The notes: a model not told the origin generated them from the letters alone. 64,000 nucleotides of DNA from CAVUAN01 sp963739435 (GCA_963739435.1 CAVUAN010000016.1:1-64000); one strand, 5' to 3'. Counted from the stretch's first letter, positions 47,321 to 57,472 are shown. Made by a program: numbers and translations.

Positions 47321-47791
47321 CGCCCCGATCGTAACTCGTCGGAGATTACCGGACGCCGCGCTTCCCGCTATTGCACCGCGCCGGGCTTGTTAAAAGGCAG
47401 CGTCGGTTCCCCTTCGTCGCGGTATTTCCATTGTGAGGAGACGACGCGGTCGTCCGGATCAACGTGCATCCTCACGAGAACCACTCGACCAGAATGAATC
47501 CAGCTCCACCGGACGTCTCTGCCCCCAACACCATCCGGCGAGATCCCGTCTGGTTGACCGAGGAGGCTTATTGCCGTCTGAAGGGGCTGTCCCTCGCATT
47601 GCGCGAGGGACTTGTTTATCGACGATGTTGCGCAGCAAGGCAGGAGGAGAGGCGATCGCCAGAGAGAATATGAACGCGTTCTTGCGCACAGCCTACTTCC
47701 TCGACAACTCGTTCAATTCTAGGCTCACCGGGACCCCTGGGCGGCGGTTTATCGGCGATTCCCTGTCCCTCTGCCTGGCGAACCCAGCTAG
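47321..47791. other. Intergenic region of ~470 bases with gene remnants only
   Basis: No full gene is convincing. On the minus strand, 47,462-47,379 reads MHVDPDDRVVSSQWKYRDEG and ends in NKPGAVQ, which looks like the C-terminus of a protein without its body. On the plus strand 47,494-47,673 holds RRDPVWLTEEAYCRLKGLSL followed by an unrelated-looking tail. Both may be remnants left by insertion of the neighbouring RAYT element. Confidence 0.4.
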
Positions 47792-47818
47792 GGGTCAGTC
47801 GTGTATCCATGTATATTG
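47792..47818 (+). repeat. Left 27-bp inverted repeat of the RAYT element
   Basis: Starts GGGTCAGTCGTG and ends CATGTATATTG. It is an exact inverted match to 48,768-48,794. Confidence 0.8.
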
Positions 47819-47821
47819 GAA

Positions 47822-48760
47822 TCAGACCCGGCGCAGGGTCGCAAGAAGGGTTTCGAGTTCGCGGCGCCACCGGCGGTCGCCCGCCATCTCGCGCTCGAGC
47901 TTCAAGGTCCCACGCACCAGGGTGGACTCCTCCCGATGAAAGTGCCGCGCCACGCTGGCCACCGAGTGGCCCGCGACTTCCCGCGCAACAAGAGCCGTTA
48001 GGGCTCTCAGCCGCGCCAGGTCTCGGTAGCTACCCGGCCGGCCAAGGACAGCTGGTTCCACGCCGTTCTGGCGCGCCACCGCCTCTGAGACGCGCGCGAT
48101 GGAAACTCCCCGACGCTTCGGAACAAACTCACTGAGCCTCCGAAAAGTTGTTTGCGCGAACTCCTCGTCGCCCTTCACCGTTCCTTCGTGGGTTTCCACC
48201 TGCTCGTACGGTGAGTCGTCCGGCTCGCCCATGAACTTACGATACTTGTTCGCCGCGGCGCGACGCCCTCGCCCGAACTGGGCCAAAACCCCGTCCAGAT
48301 CAAGCCACTCCGGGCCGTCTCCGCGCCGATAAGACCGGTCGCTGGACCAGCGGTATTCCTGTGGGCGCTCCACGATCCTTCCCTTAACGGGGTTCTCGTG
48401 GATGTACCTCACGAGGGCTAACAGATACCGATCCTTCTCGATGAGCAGCGCCTTGTACCTGCCTTGAAACAGGTGTCCGACCCGCCCGTGGCGCACGTTG
48501 AACCACTGGGTGTAGGAACCTTGAAGGGTGTGCATAACTCGCGAGAGCTGGACCGGGCCCCGCTCGATAGCCAGGTGCACGTGGTTGTCCATGAGGCAGT
48601 AGGCTAGGAGCTTGAACTCGAAGCGCTCGCGGTAGCGGGCCAGCCTTCGCAGGTACTCCTCGCGATCGGAGTCGTCGCGGAAGATCGCTTTCTGCTCGTT
48701 GCCGCGAGCCATCACGTGGTAGACGGCCCCCTCAGCCTCCAGCCGTATCGGTCGAGCCAT
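47822..48760 (-). CDS. REP-associated tyrosine transposase (RAYT)
   Basis: 312 residues. HUH motif His60-Val-His62 (CLMDNHVHLAIE) and catalytic Tyr119 (RYIHENPVKG) define a Y1 single-strand transposase. N-terminal RPIRLEAEGAVYHVMARGN is the usual RAYT opening. The C-terminal ~80 residues add a DnaA-like helix-turn-helix (VAREVAGHSVASVARHFHRE), seen in one RAYT subgroup. The gene is intact and in one frame, so it may be active. Confidence 0.9.
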   Translation of the reverse strand: MARPIRLEAEGAVYHVMARGNEQKAIFRDDSDREEYLRRLARYRERFEFKLLAYCLMDNHVHLAIERGPVQLSRVMHTLQGSYTQWFNVRHGRVGHLFQGRYKALLIEKDRYLLALVRYIHENPVKGRIVERPQEYRWSSDRSYRRGDGPEWLDLDGVLAQFGRGRRAAANKYRKFMGEPDDSPYEQVETHEGTVKGDEEFAQTTFRRLSEFVPKRRGVSIARVSEAVARQNGVEPAVLGRPGSYRDLARLRALTALVAREVAGHSVASVARHFHREESTLVRGTLKLEREMAGDRRWRRELETLLATLRRV

Positions 48761-48767
48761 TTCCTCT

Positions 48768-48794
48768 CAATATACATGGATACACGACTGACCC
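48768..48794 (-). repeat. Right 27-bp inverted repeat of the RAYT element
   Basis: Reads CAATATACATGGATACACGA followed by CTGACCC on the plus strand. It begins seven bases upstream of the transposase start codon, so it overlaps the expected ribosome-binding region. Confidence 0.8.
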
Positions 48795-48970
48795 TAACTT
48801 AGGCTCCGGTCGCGGCGCGAGGAGTCTCCCGAGCGAATGCGAGGGAGGAGCCTCGCGACGCGGGAGCGGAGCGCGGAGAGACGAACCAGGCGCTCGGTCG
48901 AGGCCCTTTGGCCGAGCCGAGCGCCGGTGCGCCCGATGGCGCAGGTTCGGCGCGCAGCGCTTAGCGACGG

Positions 48971-49965
48971 TTACTTGACGGCGCGCTTGTCGGCGAGGGA
49001 GCGCAGGTAGTCGGCGGTCAGGGTGCCCTTGACCGTCACGGCCTGGCCGTCGCTGCCGATCTTGAAACGCCGCAGCATGGCGACCGTCTCCGGCGACTTC
49101 TCCTGGATGGCGAGGCGCCACATGGCGACGACGCCGCGCAGCGAGTCCTCGAGCAGCTGGCGGGTCTCCTCGTTGTCGCTGACACCCGCTGCCGAGATGT
49201 CGATCGCATCGCCCTTGACGGTGGCCTGCAGAGCGACGACCGAGACCGATTTCATCGCGCTGAGCAGCTCGCCCGCCTGTCCCGAGCCCTCGGCCCGGGC
49301 GCGCTGCACCATCGGAAAACGCTTGACGTCGATCAGCGCCCAGGCGGATGCATCGGGAGCGATGCGCCGAAACTCGCGGCCGATCGAGGCCTGCGAGGCG
49401 AAGTCCTCGCCCCCCGCGGCTCTCCGGGCGAGCGCGTCGACGACCGAGGCTTCGTCTCCCCCGATCACGAGGTGCGAGCTGGCGAAGGCAACGGCACCGG
49501 GACGATGGGATTCCGACGAGGTCTCGGTCCGGGGAAGCAGGAAGTAGTCGCCGCCCGGACGCGCTCCTCGGCTCGCCGCCGCGCGCAGCGAGAGCGGAGG
49601 AGAGCCGGTCCACATCGAATCGGCCCTCGAACAACACGAGACCGGTACCCGACCCGTGCCCGGAGGACGCCGGGCGCTCCGGCCATGACGATCACGTCCA
49701 CGTCTTCCTTCGGGTTCAGGCGCGCCTCGGCCATGAACCGCGCCGCGTCGCCGTCAGCCGTCACGTGGTCGGTCTCGGACAGGAGCTTCGCGCCGAACGA
49801 GCTCGCGCGCAGCTCGTTCCACCGGACGACGGCGACGGCCGCCGCGTCGGCAGGCACGAGCGAGAGAGCGTCGTCGCTCTTCCTGGCAGCGGAAGCGGGC
49901 AGAGCACAGAAGGCCGCCGCCAGAACGAGCAGGGAAAAACGGAGAGAAATGCGATGCGTCGCCAT
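48971..49965 (-). CDS. Secreted DUF3352-like protein (frameshifted)
   Basis: Expected ~330 residues from ATG 49,965, one base after the permease stop (TGACATG). Signal peptide LLVLAAAFCALPASAA is followed by LSLVPADAAAVAVVRWNEL, the typical DUF3352 opening. After frame changes near 49,650 and 49,560 the protein resumes with LLPRTETSSESHRPGAVAFA, then DASAWALIDVKRF, and ends DYLRSLADKRAVK. Function unknown. Co-transcription with the ABC exporter genes is likely. Confidence 0.65.
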
Positions 49966-49966
49966 G

Positions 49967-50821
49967 TCAGAAGTCCTTTCTGGAAAAGAGCCAGGCCGCG
50001 AGGCCGAGCGAGACAAAGCCGAAGAGGAACGAGGAGCCGTAGACGGCGGGGGCGTTGATCTGAACGAATCGCCCGACGTCCGATCCGCCGGAGACGAGAC
50101 CCACGGTCGCCTTGAAGAGCTCCGCCGTCTTGGGCATCACCCAGTAGAGGCCGTTCACGATGCGGGCGGCCGTCTCCGTCGAGACAGCGGCGGCGATCCT
50201 GTCGTGGGCGGCCAGCATGGAGCCGAAGAAAAACACGGCGTAGGTCGTCATGAGCGACACGCCCGTCGACGACGTCACGACCCCCACGAGGAAGGCAAAG
50301 GCCATGAGCACCGCGATCGTGAAGAAGATCACCAGCCCTCCCAGCAGAAAGCGGGTGTGGGCCACGTGCGTCTTCCAGACGATGATCAGCCACATCGAGA
50401 GAATCAGGTAAGCCAGGTTGGCGAAGGCGAGCGCGAGGCCCCCGACGTAGCGCGAGAGAAGGAGCTGCACGCGGCCGACCGGGCGCGAGAGATAGAGGTC
50501 GATCGTGCCCTTCTCCTGGAGGCGGGGCACGAGGTGCGCGGTCGCGAACAGAGCGAGAAATGTCCCGATCAGGAAGAGGAAGCCCGAGAAACCGGACTCG
50601 AAGCCGAGCACGAGCCGTTCGATCGAAATCTCCTGCCTGCCCATGACGACCGACTGGCCGAAGAGCTTCGCGCCGGCCAGGGCGCCGTTGACGACGTCGA
50701 GGTTCACGGCGAGAGCGAAGACGACGACGAAGAGCGAAGAGAGCGTGAAGTACGCGATGAGCGTCCAGCGCGCGGCCGCCTCGCGAAAGACCTCCTCGAT
50801 GCTCGCGTACAGCGCCCTCAT
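49967..50821 (-). CDS. ABC-2-type transporter permease
   Basis: 284 residues with six predicted membrane helices (WTLIAYFTLSSLFVVVFALA, FLFLIGTFLALFATAHLV, LAYLILSMWLIIVW and others). LQEKGTIDLYLSRPVGRVQL is the usual cytoplasmic loop of ABC-2 exporters. ATG 50,821 overlaps the ATPase stop (ATGA). It works with the ATPase encoded immediately upstream; the substrate is unknown. Confidence 0.85.
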   Translation of the reverse strand: MRALYASIEEVFREAAARWTLIAYFTLSSLFVVVFALAVNLDVVNGALAGAKLFGQSVVMGRQEISIERLVLGFESGFSGFLFLIGTFLALFATAHLVPRLQEKGTIDLYLSRPVGRVQLLLSRYVGGLALAFANLAYLILSMWLIIVWKTHVAHTRFLLGGLVIFFTIAVLMAFAFLVGVVTSSTGVSLMTTYAVFFFGSMLAAHDRIAAAVSTETAARIVNGLYWVMPKTAELFKATVGLVSGGSDVGRFVQINAPAVYGSSFLFGFVSLGLAAWLFSRKDF

Positions 50822-51755
50822 GACGGCTTCTCCTCGGCGCGGATCAGGTCCACGAAGACATCCTCCAGGCTCGAGCGCACCGGGGCGAGCTCCGTGAGCT
50901 GCGCTCCCCGGCCGCGCAGGCGATCGACCAGAACGTTCAGGTGCGCGACGTCGCGGGTCGTCACGTCGAAGTGCCCGTTGACGCGCGCGACCGTTGCGCC
51001 GGTCCCGCGCAGATCCTCGAGCAGCGCCTCGTCGACGCCGGACGCGACGAGCTTGTAACGCGAGGTCGTCGCCGTCAGGTCCTCGATCCGCCCGACGGCG
51101 GCGACCGAGCCCTTCCGCAGCACGGCCACGCGGGCGCAGACCTGCTCGACTTCCGAGAGCAAGATGCGAGTTCAACAGGATCGCCCGGCCCTTGCCCGCC
51201 TCTTCCTGGAGGAGGTCGCGGATCTCGCGGCGGCCAACCGGGTCGACGCCGTCGGTCGGCTCGTCCAAGAGCAGGACATCGCGGCTCGTGCACGAGGGCT
51301 GCGGCCAGGCCGAGGCGCTGCGTCATGCCCTTCGAGAACTTCTTGACGCGCACGTCCGCCCAGTCCGACAGGCGCACGCGCTCGAGAAGCAGCGGGATGC
51401 GCCGCGAGAGCGCCGGCCGGTCGACTCCCGACATGCGCCCGAAGATCGAGAGCGTCTGGCGGGCCGTCAGGTACCCGGGAAATCGGTGCCCTTCGGGCAG
51501 GTACCCGACGCGCCTCCGGCTCTCCGGGTCGGCAACCGGCAGGCCAAACAGGGTGGCGGTGCCGGCGGTCGCGTGCGTCAGGCCGAGCAGAATCTTGACG
51601 GTCGTCGTCTTGCCCGCCCCGTTCGGGCCGAGCAGGCCGAAGATCTCGCCGGGGCCGACCGTCAGGTCGATGCCGGCCAGAGCCTCGACCGTCTTCCCGC
51701 CAAAACGGGAGCCATACACCTTCCGCAGGCCGCGGGCCTCGATTGCAGGTGCCAT
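50818..51755 (-). CDS. ABC transporter ATP-binding protein (two frameshifts)
   Basis: Expected ~312 residues from ATG 51,755. Walker A is GPNGAGKTT (43-51), the Q-loop region is VGYLPEGHRFPGYL, and the signature is FSKGMTQRLGLA. Walker B (DEPTDGVDPVGRREI) and the following SEVEQVCARVAVLRKG each lie in a different frame, so indels are needed near 51,290 and 51,170. It is a DrrA/CcmA-like exporter ATPase with a C-terminal regulatory extension (SSLEDVFVDLI). It is the partner of the downstream permease. Confidence 0.82.
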
Positions 51756-51794
51756 CACCCACTACTAACGAAAGTGGGCCGGGAATGTTCAGCG

Positions 51795-51832
51795 TTCCCC
51801 TCTCCCCCGGGAGAGGGAGGGGTGAGGGGGAA
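51795..51832 (+). repeat. REP-like palindrome
   Basis: CCCCTCTCCCCCGGGAGAGG followed by GAGGGGTGAGGGGGAAGC. Same family as the elements at 37,543 and 37,626. It lies between the ABC ATPase start and the DinB gene end. Confidence 0.7.
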
Positions 51833-51852
51833 GCTATTGTCGAGGCAGTTGT

Positions 51853-51887
51853 TTTCCCCTCACCCTAACCCTCTCCCGAAGGGGGAA
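51853..51887 (-). repeat. REP-like palindrome, inverted partner
   Basis: TTCCCCTCACCCTAACCCTC then TCCCGAAGGGGGAA, inverted relative to the element at 51,795 and 20 bases from it. Confidence 0.65.
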
Positions 51888-51906
51888 TAAGCCGAGGGGA
51901 AGGCCT

Positions 51907-52476
51907 CTATTTCTTCGCGGGCTGCTCCGCCGCCTCGGACCACGGAGGAGTCACCCCGTTCATCCGCGCATAAGCAATCGACTGCCCCAGGTGCTCGTGC
52001 ATGTGCGTCTGGACGATCATGAGAACGCGCCGCTCGGAGATCTCCCGACCGAACGCCTTCACGTTCTTGTCGAGATCGGCCGAGGAAACGCCCGCCGCCA
52101 CGGTCTTGGCGTTGTCGATCGACTTCTTGAGCCATTCGACGACCTTGGCCTTGTCGGTCACCGACGTCTCCATCCCGCGGTCGAAGCCCTCGGGGAGCTT
52201 GGCCCCGATGAAGCTCGGCAGGAGGTAGTTCGCGCCCACGACATGCATGAACACCTCGGAGACCGATCGCACGCCCGGCGCCGGCCGCCAGCCGTACTTG
52301 TCGGCGGGCATCTTTTCGGCCAGATCCACGAGCTTCTTGCTGACGCCGTCCACGTCGCTCCGCCAATCCGAGCTGAAAGTCGCTGGCGGGGCCGGAGAGC
52401 CCGGCGCCGCCGGCGCCTGCGCATAAACGACACCCGAGACCAACGCCGCGAGAACGAACACCGTTGTCTTCTTCAT
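51907..52476 (-). CDS. Secreted DinB-like four-helix protein
   Basis: 189 residues from ATG 52,476 (AAAGGAG nine bases upstream), with signal peptide TVFVLAALVSGVVYAQA. The DinB/YfiT metal site is present: His78 (EVFMHVVGANY) and His158/His162 (THMHEHLGQ). These superfamily members act as thiol-dependent transferases or have unknown roles; a secreted version is typical of Acidobacteria and Bacteroidetes. A heptamer repeat occupies its leader. Confidence 0.85.
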   Translation of the reverse strand: MKKTTVFVLAALVSGVVYAQAPAAPGSPAPPATFSSDWRSDVDGVSKKLVDLAEKMPADKYGWRPAPGVRSVSEVFMHVVGANYLLPSFIGAKLPEGFDRGMETSVTDKAKVVEWLKKSIDNAKTVAAGVSSADLDKNVKAFGREISERRVLMIVQTHMHEHLGQSIAYARMNGVTPPWSEAAEQPAKK

Positions 52477-52509
52477 CGCTTCTCCTTTAAATGGACCCGG
52501 AGAGTCCAG

Positions 52510-52540
52510 GGTCCAAAGTCCAAAGTCCAAAGTCCAAAGA
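52510..52540 (-). repeat. Heptamer tandem repeat (TCCAAAG)n
   Basis: Four copies of TCCAAAG in the 63-base gap between the YbjQ gene end and the DinB start. Same unit as at 38,629-38,658. Confidence 0.75.
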
Positions 52541-52546
52541 CGAAGA

Positions 52547-52883
52547 CTATCGCGCCGCCTCGACGACCACAGCCGTGCCGTAGGCCAGCACCTCCGTGAC
52601 GCCCTGGGCGACCTCGTTGGCGTCGTAGCGCATCGAGATGACGGCGTTGGCTCCCATCTGCTCGGCGTGCCTGCACCATCAGCTCGTACGCCTCCGTCCG
52701 GGCGTGCTCGCACAGCTCCGTCCAGAGGGTGATGTTGCCGCCGAAGAGCGTCTGCAGGCCGGCGCCGATCGTCCCGACGACGCTGCGCGAGCGCACCGTC
52801 AGGCCGCGCACCACGCCCAGGGTGCGCGCCACCCGGTATCCCGGGAACTCCAGAGCCGTTGTCACATTAGCCGGGCTCATCAT
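52547..52883 (-). CDS. YbjQ/UPF0145 family protein (one frameshift)
   Basis: About 112 residues expected. ATG 52,883 or 52,880 begins MSPANVTTALEFPGYRVART, followed by LGVVRGLTVRSRSVVGTIGA, GGNITLWTELCEHARTEAYE and LMVQ: the YbjQ/DUF74 pattern. A frame change near 52,677 leads to EQMGANAVISMRYDANEVAQ and TEVLAYGTAVVVEAAR, the normal C-terminus. These pentamer-forming proteins are linked to heavy-metal binding by homology only. Two bases separate it from the M48 protease stop. Confidence 0.82.
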
Positions 52884-52884
52884 G

Positions 52885-54153
52885 TCACTTCACCTCCGGA
52901 TGCTCCGCCTTCCAGCGCATGGCGGAAAAGATGCGCGTGTGGCCGCTCGGGTGGTCGTAGAAGATGGCTTCCTCGAAGGGCGTCGGGTCGATCTTGCGGT
53001 AGTCCGAAGCTTCAGCGCCGTCGACGCGAAGCCGTCCGGCTGGCGGGCGGCGTTCAAGCCGAACATGTCCGCCTCGTATTCCTGCGTGCGGATGATCGTG
53101 TTGATGACCGGCGTCAGGACGAAGAAATAGACGGCAAAGAGCAACGCCAGGAGCGGCAGCCCCGCCGTATCCCCCACCCCGCGCACGTCCCAGCGCGCGC
53201 CATACCGGCTCTGGAGCGGGCAAATCCCCAGCGCAGGAAGGCGAACCCGACCACGATGATCACACCGATGAATACGATTCCCTTGTACACGTGGTTCAGG
53301 ACGTAGTGGCCCATTTCGTGCCCCATGACGGCCTGGATCTCCTCCGGCGTGCAGCGCTTCAGGAGGTTGTCGTTCAGGGTGATCCGCTCCGTGCCGAGAA
53401 AGCCGCTGACGTTGGCCGAGATGCGCGTCGTCTGGCGCGAGGCGTCCACGACGAAGACGTTTTGCACGCCGATGCCGTTGGCGCGGGCGAGCGAGAGGAT
53501 CGGGTCCTTGATCTTCGGGTCTTCGAGGCGCGTGACCTTGTTGAAGAGCGGAAGGATGTAGATCGGCCCGATCAACTGGATGAACATCAGGAAGACGATG
53601 GCTGTGAGCGCCCCCCAGATCCACCAGTTCTTCGAGGACTGGCGCACGACGCCGTAGAGAATCGCAACGAGCACGCCCCCGAAGACCACGATGAGGGCCA
53701 GGCCTTTTGCTCGATCTCCCATCCAGGCGGCAAAGGTCTGCGTCGCGAGTCCGTACTTGTGTTCGCGCACGAACCCGCGCCAGTAGGTGAAGGGAAAGAG
53801 GATGACCGCGTGACGACGCTGTACTGGGCCGCGTAGAGGTACGTCTGGGCCGGTTTCCAGCGAACGAGCTTTTCGGCGAGGTTGCGCATCCCGGCCGACA
53901 GCCGGGTCGCCAGCAGGAGGAGGCTGACGCCCGCCGTCGCCAGGAACTCCCAGAGGATCAGCCAGTAGCCGCCTTCGAAGTAGGCGTCCGACCTGGCCTT
54001 CTGGTCGGGCGGCATCGTCGCGATGTACGCCTTCGTCGCCGCCTCGGCGTCGAACCTCTTCTCCCCCGCCGCCTCTTGCCCCTGAGCGCTTTTCGAGACG
54101 CAGAGAACCGCCAGGACCAGGACGCCGCCGAGCAGCCGAGCCCTCATCGACAT
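52885..54153 (-). CDS. STE24-like M48 membrane metalloprotease (frameshifted)
   Basis: Expected ~420 residues. The ATG at 54,153 shares its A with the preceding stop (TAATG). A signal peptide or first helix is followed by an exposed domain, then membrane helices (WWIWGALTAIVFLMFIQLIG), the zinc motif HEMGH in EEIQAVMGHEMGHYVLNHVY, and the third zinc ligand region TQEYEADMFGLN. It ends with HPSGHTRIFSAMRWKAEHPE, typical of CAAX-prenyl-protease-like (STE24/Ste24p) enzymes. Frame changes occur near 53,815, 53,230 and 53,020. In bacteria such enzymes do membrane protein quality control. It is coupled to propeller protein 2. Confidence 0.82.
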
Positions 54154-57100
54154 TACCTCGCGATCTTCGGAGCCGGGGCAACCCGCGGCAGCTTCAACTC
54201 GGCGGCCGCTCGGTCGAACTCGGCCACCTCTCCCTGTTGCAGCACCTTCCACCGCGCCAGGATGGCGTCCTGCCGCGCCTTCAGCACGTCGTAGTACTGG
54301 ACGCAGCCGGCCGTCGGCTTGCGGTCGGCGGAGGCCACGATGCCGGCCAGGTTGACCCAGTCGTGGTCGAGCTTCGGCTCGTAGTTCAGGTCGTCCTCGT
54401 CGGCCTTGATCTCGGGATTCGTCAGCTCGAGCTCGAGCGCGTCGAGCTTCTCCAGCGAGGGGCGCGCCGGCCTTTTGCAGGGCGTCGCCCCTTGCCGAGG
54501 CGCTCGGCGCGCTCGCCCAGGTCCTTGACCTGCGCCCGCACGTCGCGGATCTCGAGCACCGCCACGTGCGACTCGGACAGCCGGTCGCGGATCGCCTCGA
54601 GCAGGTCGAACTGCGCCTTGAGGTCGGCCGCCGTCGCCGCGCCGTCGGGCCGCGGGCGCACCTCGAAGTCCTGCGTCTGTGTCCGGCCGGAGGCCGTGAG
54701 CCGAACCTGGTACGTGCCCGGCCCGACGCGCGGCGGCGCCTTCTCGCCCTCGTTGAACACCGCCTTCGGCACGAGCATCGGCTTGAAGACGCGCATGTCC
54801 CAGACGAAGCGATTGAGGCCCGCCTTCGGCTCGAGCGGCTTGTCCTTCTCCTTGTCCAGCTCCTTCTTCTCGGCCTGCTCCTTCAGGTCCCCCTCGTGCT
54901 CCGTCTTCTCGCTCGAGAGCGAGCGGATGACCTTGCCGTCCGAGAGGATCTCGATCTTCACGATCTCGTCCTTCTTCGGCTTCTCCTTCAGCCAGTAGTC
55001 GATGAGGACGCCGTCGGGCCTGTTCGTGCCGACGCCCTTGGGCGGGTCGTCCTCGTCCACCCTGTCGGACTGGAACGCGGTAGGACGGGCGCGGCGGGAA
55101 GAGGTGCGCGGCCGAAGCGCTCGAGCTCCGCGCTCCAGAGCCGCAGCGCCGTCAGGTCGTCCAGGATCCAGAACGCCCGCCCCTGCGTCGCCACCACGAG
55201 GTCGCCGTTCTTGACGGTGAGGTCGGTGATCGGGCACGGCCGGCAGGTTGCGCTGGAACGGCTGCCAGCTCGCGCCGTCGTCGAAGGAGACGTAGAGGCC
55301 GGTCTCGGTCCCGGCGTAGAGCAGGCCCCGGCGCGCCGGATCCTCGCGCACGACGCGCGTGAAGGCGCCGTCGGGAATGCCGTTGACGATCTTCGTCCAG
55401 GTCTTTCCGTAGTCGGCCGTCTTGTAGAGGTAGGGCTTGAAGTCGTCGAACTTGTACATCGTCGCGGCCACGTACGCCGCGGCCTTGTCGTGGGGCGACA
55501 CGTCGATCGCGTTGATCTGGATCCACTCGGGAATGCCCGTCGGCGTCACGTTCTCCCATGTCTTGCCGCCGTCGCGCGTGACGTGGACGAGGCCGTCGTC
55601 GGTGCCCGCCCAGATCACGCCCTTCTCGTGCGGCGATTCGGCGAGCGCGAAGATCGTGTCGTACAGCTCGACGCCGGTGATGTCGGTCGTGATCGGCCCG
55701 CCGGACTTGCCCTGCTTCGCCTTGTCGTTGCGCGTGAGATCGGGCGACATCTCCTCCCACGTCTCGCCCTCGTCGCGGCTGCGCAGCAGGATCTGCGCGG
55801 CGTGGTAGAGGACGTTCGGGTCGTTGGGCGAGATCGAGGATCGGCGCGTTCCACTGGAACCGGTACTTCAGGTCCTTCGTCGCATGGCCGTCGGCGAGCT
55901 GCGGCCACGCCATGATCTCGCGCACCTCCCGCGTCCTGTGGTCGTAGCGCGTGATCTGGCCGCCGTACTCGCCGGCGAAGACGATGTCCGGGTTCGTCGG
56001 ATTCGGGCGCGATCCAGCCGCTCTCGCCGCCGCCGACCGGTGCCAGTCCGTGACGTCGATTGCGCCGCCCGGCACGCCCGATGGAATGGCGACGTTCGAG
56101 TTGTCCTGCTGCGCGCCGTAGACCCAGTACGGGAAGCGGTTGTCCGTCACGACACGGTAGAACTGGGCGGTCGGCTGGTTGTTCTGCGTCGACCAGGTCT
56201 CGCCCCGTTGAACGTGATCGTGGCGCCGCCGTCGTCGCCCAGGATCATGCGCTTCGGGTCGTCGGGATCGATCCAGAGGTCGTGGTGTATCGCCGTGCAG
56301 GACGGAGATGGCCGAAAACGACTTGCCGCCGTCGTTCGAGCGGTGGAGCTGCGACGTTCGGCAGCCAGACCGTCTCCGCGTTCTTCGGGTCGGCGTACAC
56401 GCACGTGTAGTACCAGGCCCGCTCGCGGATCTTGTGCTCGTCGTTGACGTGCGTCCACTTCTCGCCGTCGTCGTCCGAGACGTAGAGCCCGCCCTTCTTC
56501 GCCTCGACGATCGCCCAGACGCGCCCGGGCTTGGCGGCCGAGGCCGCCACTCCGATGCGGCCCCACATCTCTTCGGGAAGCCCTTCGGTCAGCTTCTTCC
56601 AGGTGTCGCCGCCGTCCGTCGACTTCCAGAGGCCGACCCCGGGCCGCCGGAGACGAGCTCCCACGGCCGCCGCACGACCTGCCAGAACGCCGCGTAGAGG
56701 ATGCGCGGGTTCACGGGATCCATCGCGAGATCCGAGGCTCCCGTCTTCTCGTCGACGAAGAGCACCTTCTTCCAGGTCTTGCCGCCGTCCTGGGAGCGGT
56801 AGATGCCGCGCTCCTCGTTCGGCCCCCAGGCGTGCCCGAGCGCGGCGACGTAGACGAGGTCCGGGTTGGACGGATGAATGCGCACGCGCGAGATCTGCCG
56901 CGTCGCCGAAGGCCGATGTTCTTCCAGGACTGGCCGCCGTCGGTCGACTTCCACACGCCGTCGCCGTGCGAGAGGTTGCCGCGGATGGGCGATTCGCCCA
57001 TGCCGACGTAGATGACGTTCGGGTCCGACTCCGAGACCTCGATCGCGCCGACCGAGCCGGTCTTGAAGTCCTTGTCGGACACGGGCTCCCAGTTCGCGCC

Positions 57101-57352
57101 CGCGTCGGAGGTCTTCCAGACGCCGCCGCCCGTCCCGCCGAAGTAGTACGTCAGGTTGTCCTGGCGCACACCCGTCACCGCGACCGCGCGCCCGCCGCGG
57201 TAGGGCCCGATGCAGCGGAACTGCAGGCCCTCGAAGCTCTCGGAAAGTGTCGGCGGTTTCGCGTCTTTGGGCTTCTCCGCGGCGAGGGCGAAAGACGCGA
57301 GGAAGAGCCCGGCGAAGGTCACTGCGGCAGCGCGGAAGAGAGTCCGTCTCAC
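54153..57352 (-). CDS. Secreted BNR/VPS10-like propeller protein 2 (heavily frameshifted)
   Basis: Expected ~1,060 residues from GTG 57,352 (AGGAGGA upstream), with signal peptide FRAAAVTFAGLFLASFALA. It has Asp-box-like repeats (GGQSWKNI, GGKTWKKV, GGDTWKKL, GEKWTHV, GGKTWENV, YGKTWTKI, GASWQPF), matching propeller protein 1 in order. PRIGPYRGG-type opening: FRCIGPYRGGRAVAVTGVRQ. The C-terminal helical part ends VAEFDRAAAELKLPRVAP. At least seven frame changes are needed between 56,930 and 54,480; the 5' 430 bases and the 54.5-55.2 kb part are clean. Each motif survives, so indels are favoured over decay. It is followed by the M48 protease gene with a 1-base overlap. Confidence 0.78.
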
Positions 57353-57472
57353 GAGTCCTCCTCTTGAGAGAAAGCGAAACGCCCGGAAGTATAGGCGGGG
57401 CGAGGACCTGCCACGGAGACGACCGGGCTAGAATGTCTCACCCGTTGGACCGAACCTCCGAAAGGAGGGCTC

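Larger units (their letters stand above)
47792..48794 (-). mobile_element. RAYT (IS200/IS605-like Y1 transposase) element with perfect 27-bp inverted ends
   Basis: The left end 47,792-47,818 begins GGGTCAGTCGTGTATCCATG and is followed by TATATTG. The right end 48,768-48,794 is its exact reverse complement. The transposase gene fills the space between and its stop lies three bases from the left repeat. Long perfect inverted repeats are unusual for classical Y1 elements, which carry subterminal hairpins. They may serve as a facing pair of REP-like targets. Confidence 0.75.

Noticed and set aside
47494..47673. Plus-strand small ORF upstream of the RAYT element
   Set aside because: The first ~25 residues look protein-like, but the remainder is unrelated in style. 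No Shine-Dalgarno, so treated as a remnant.
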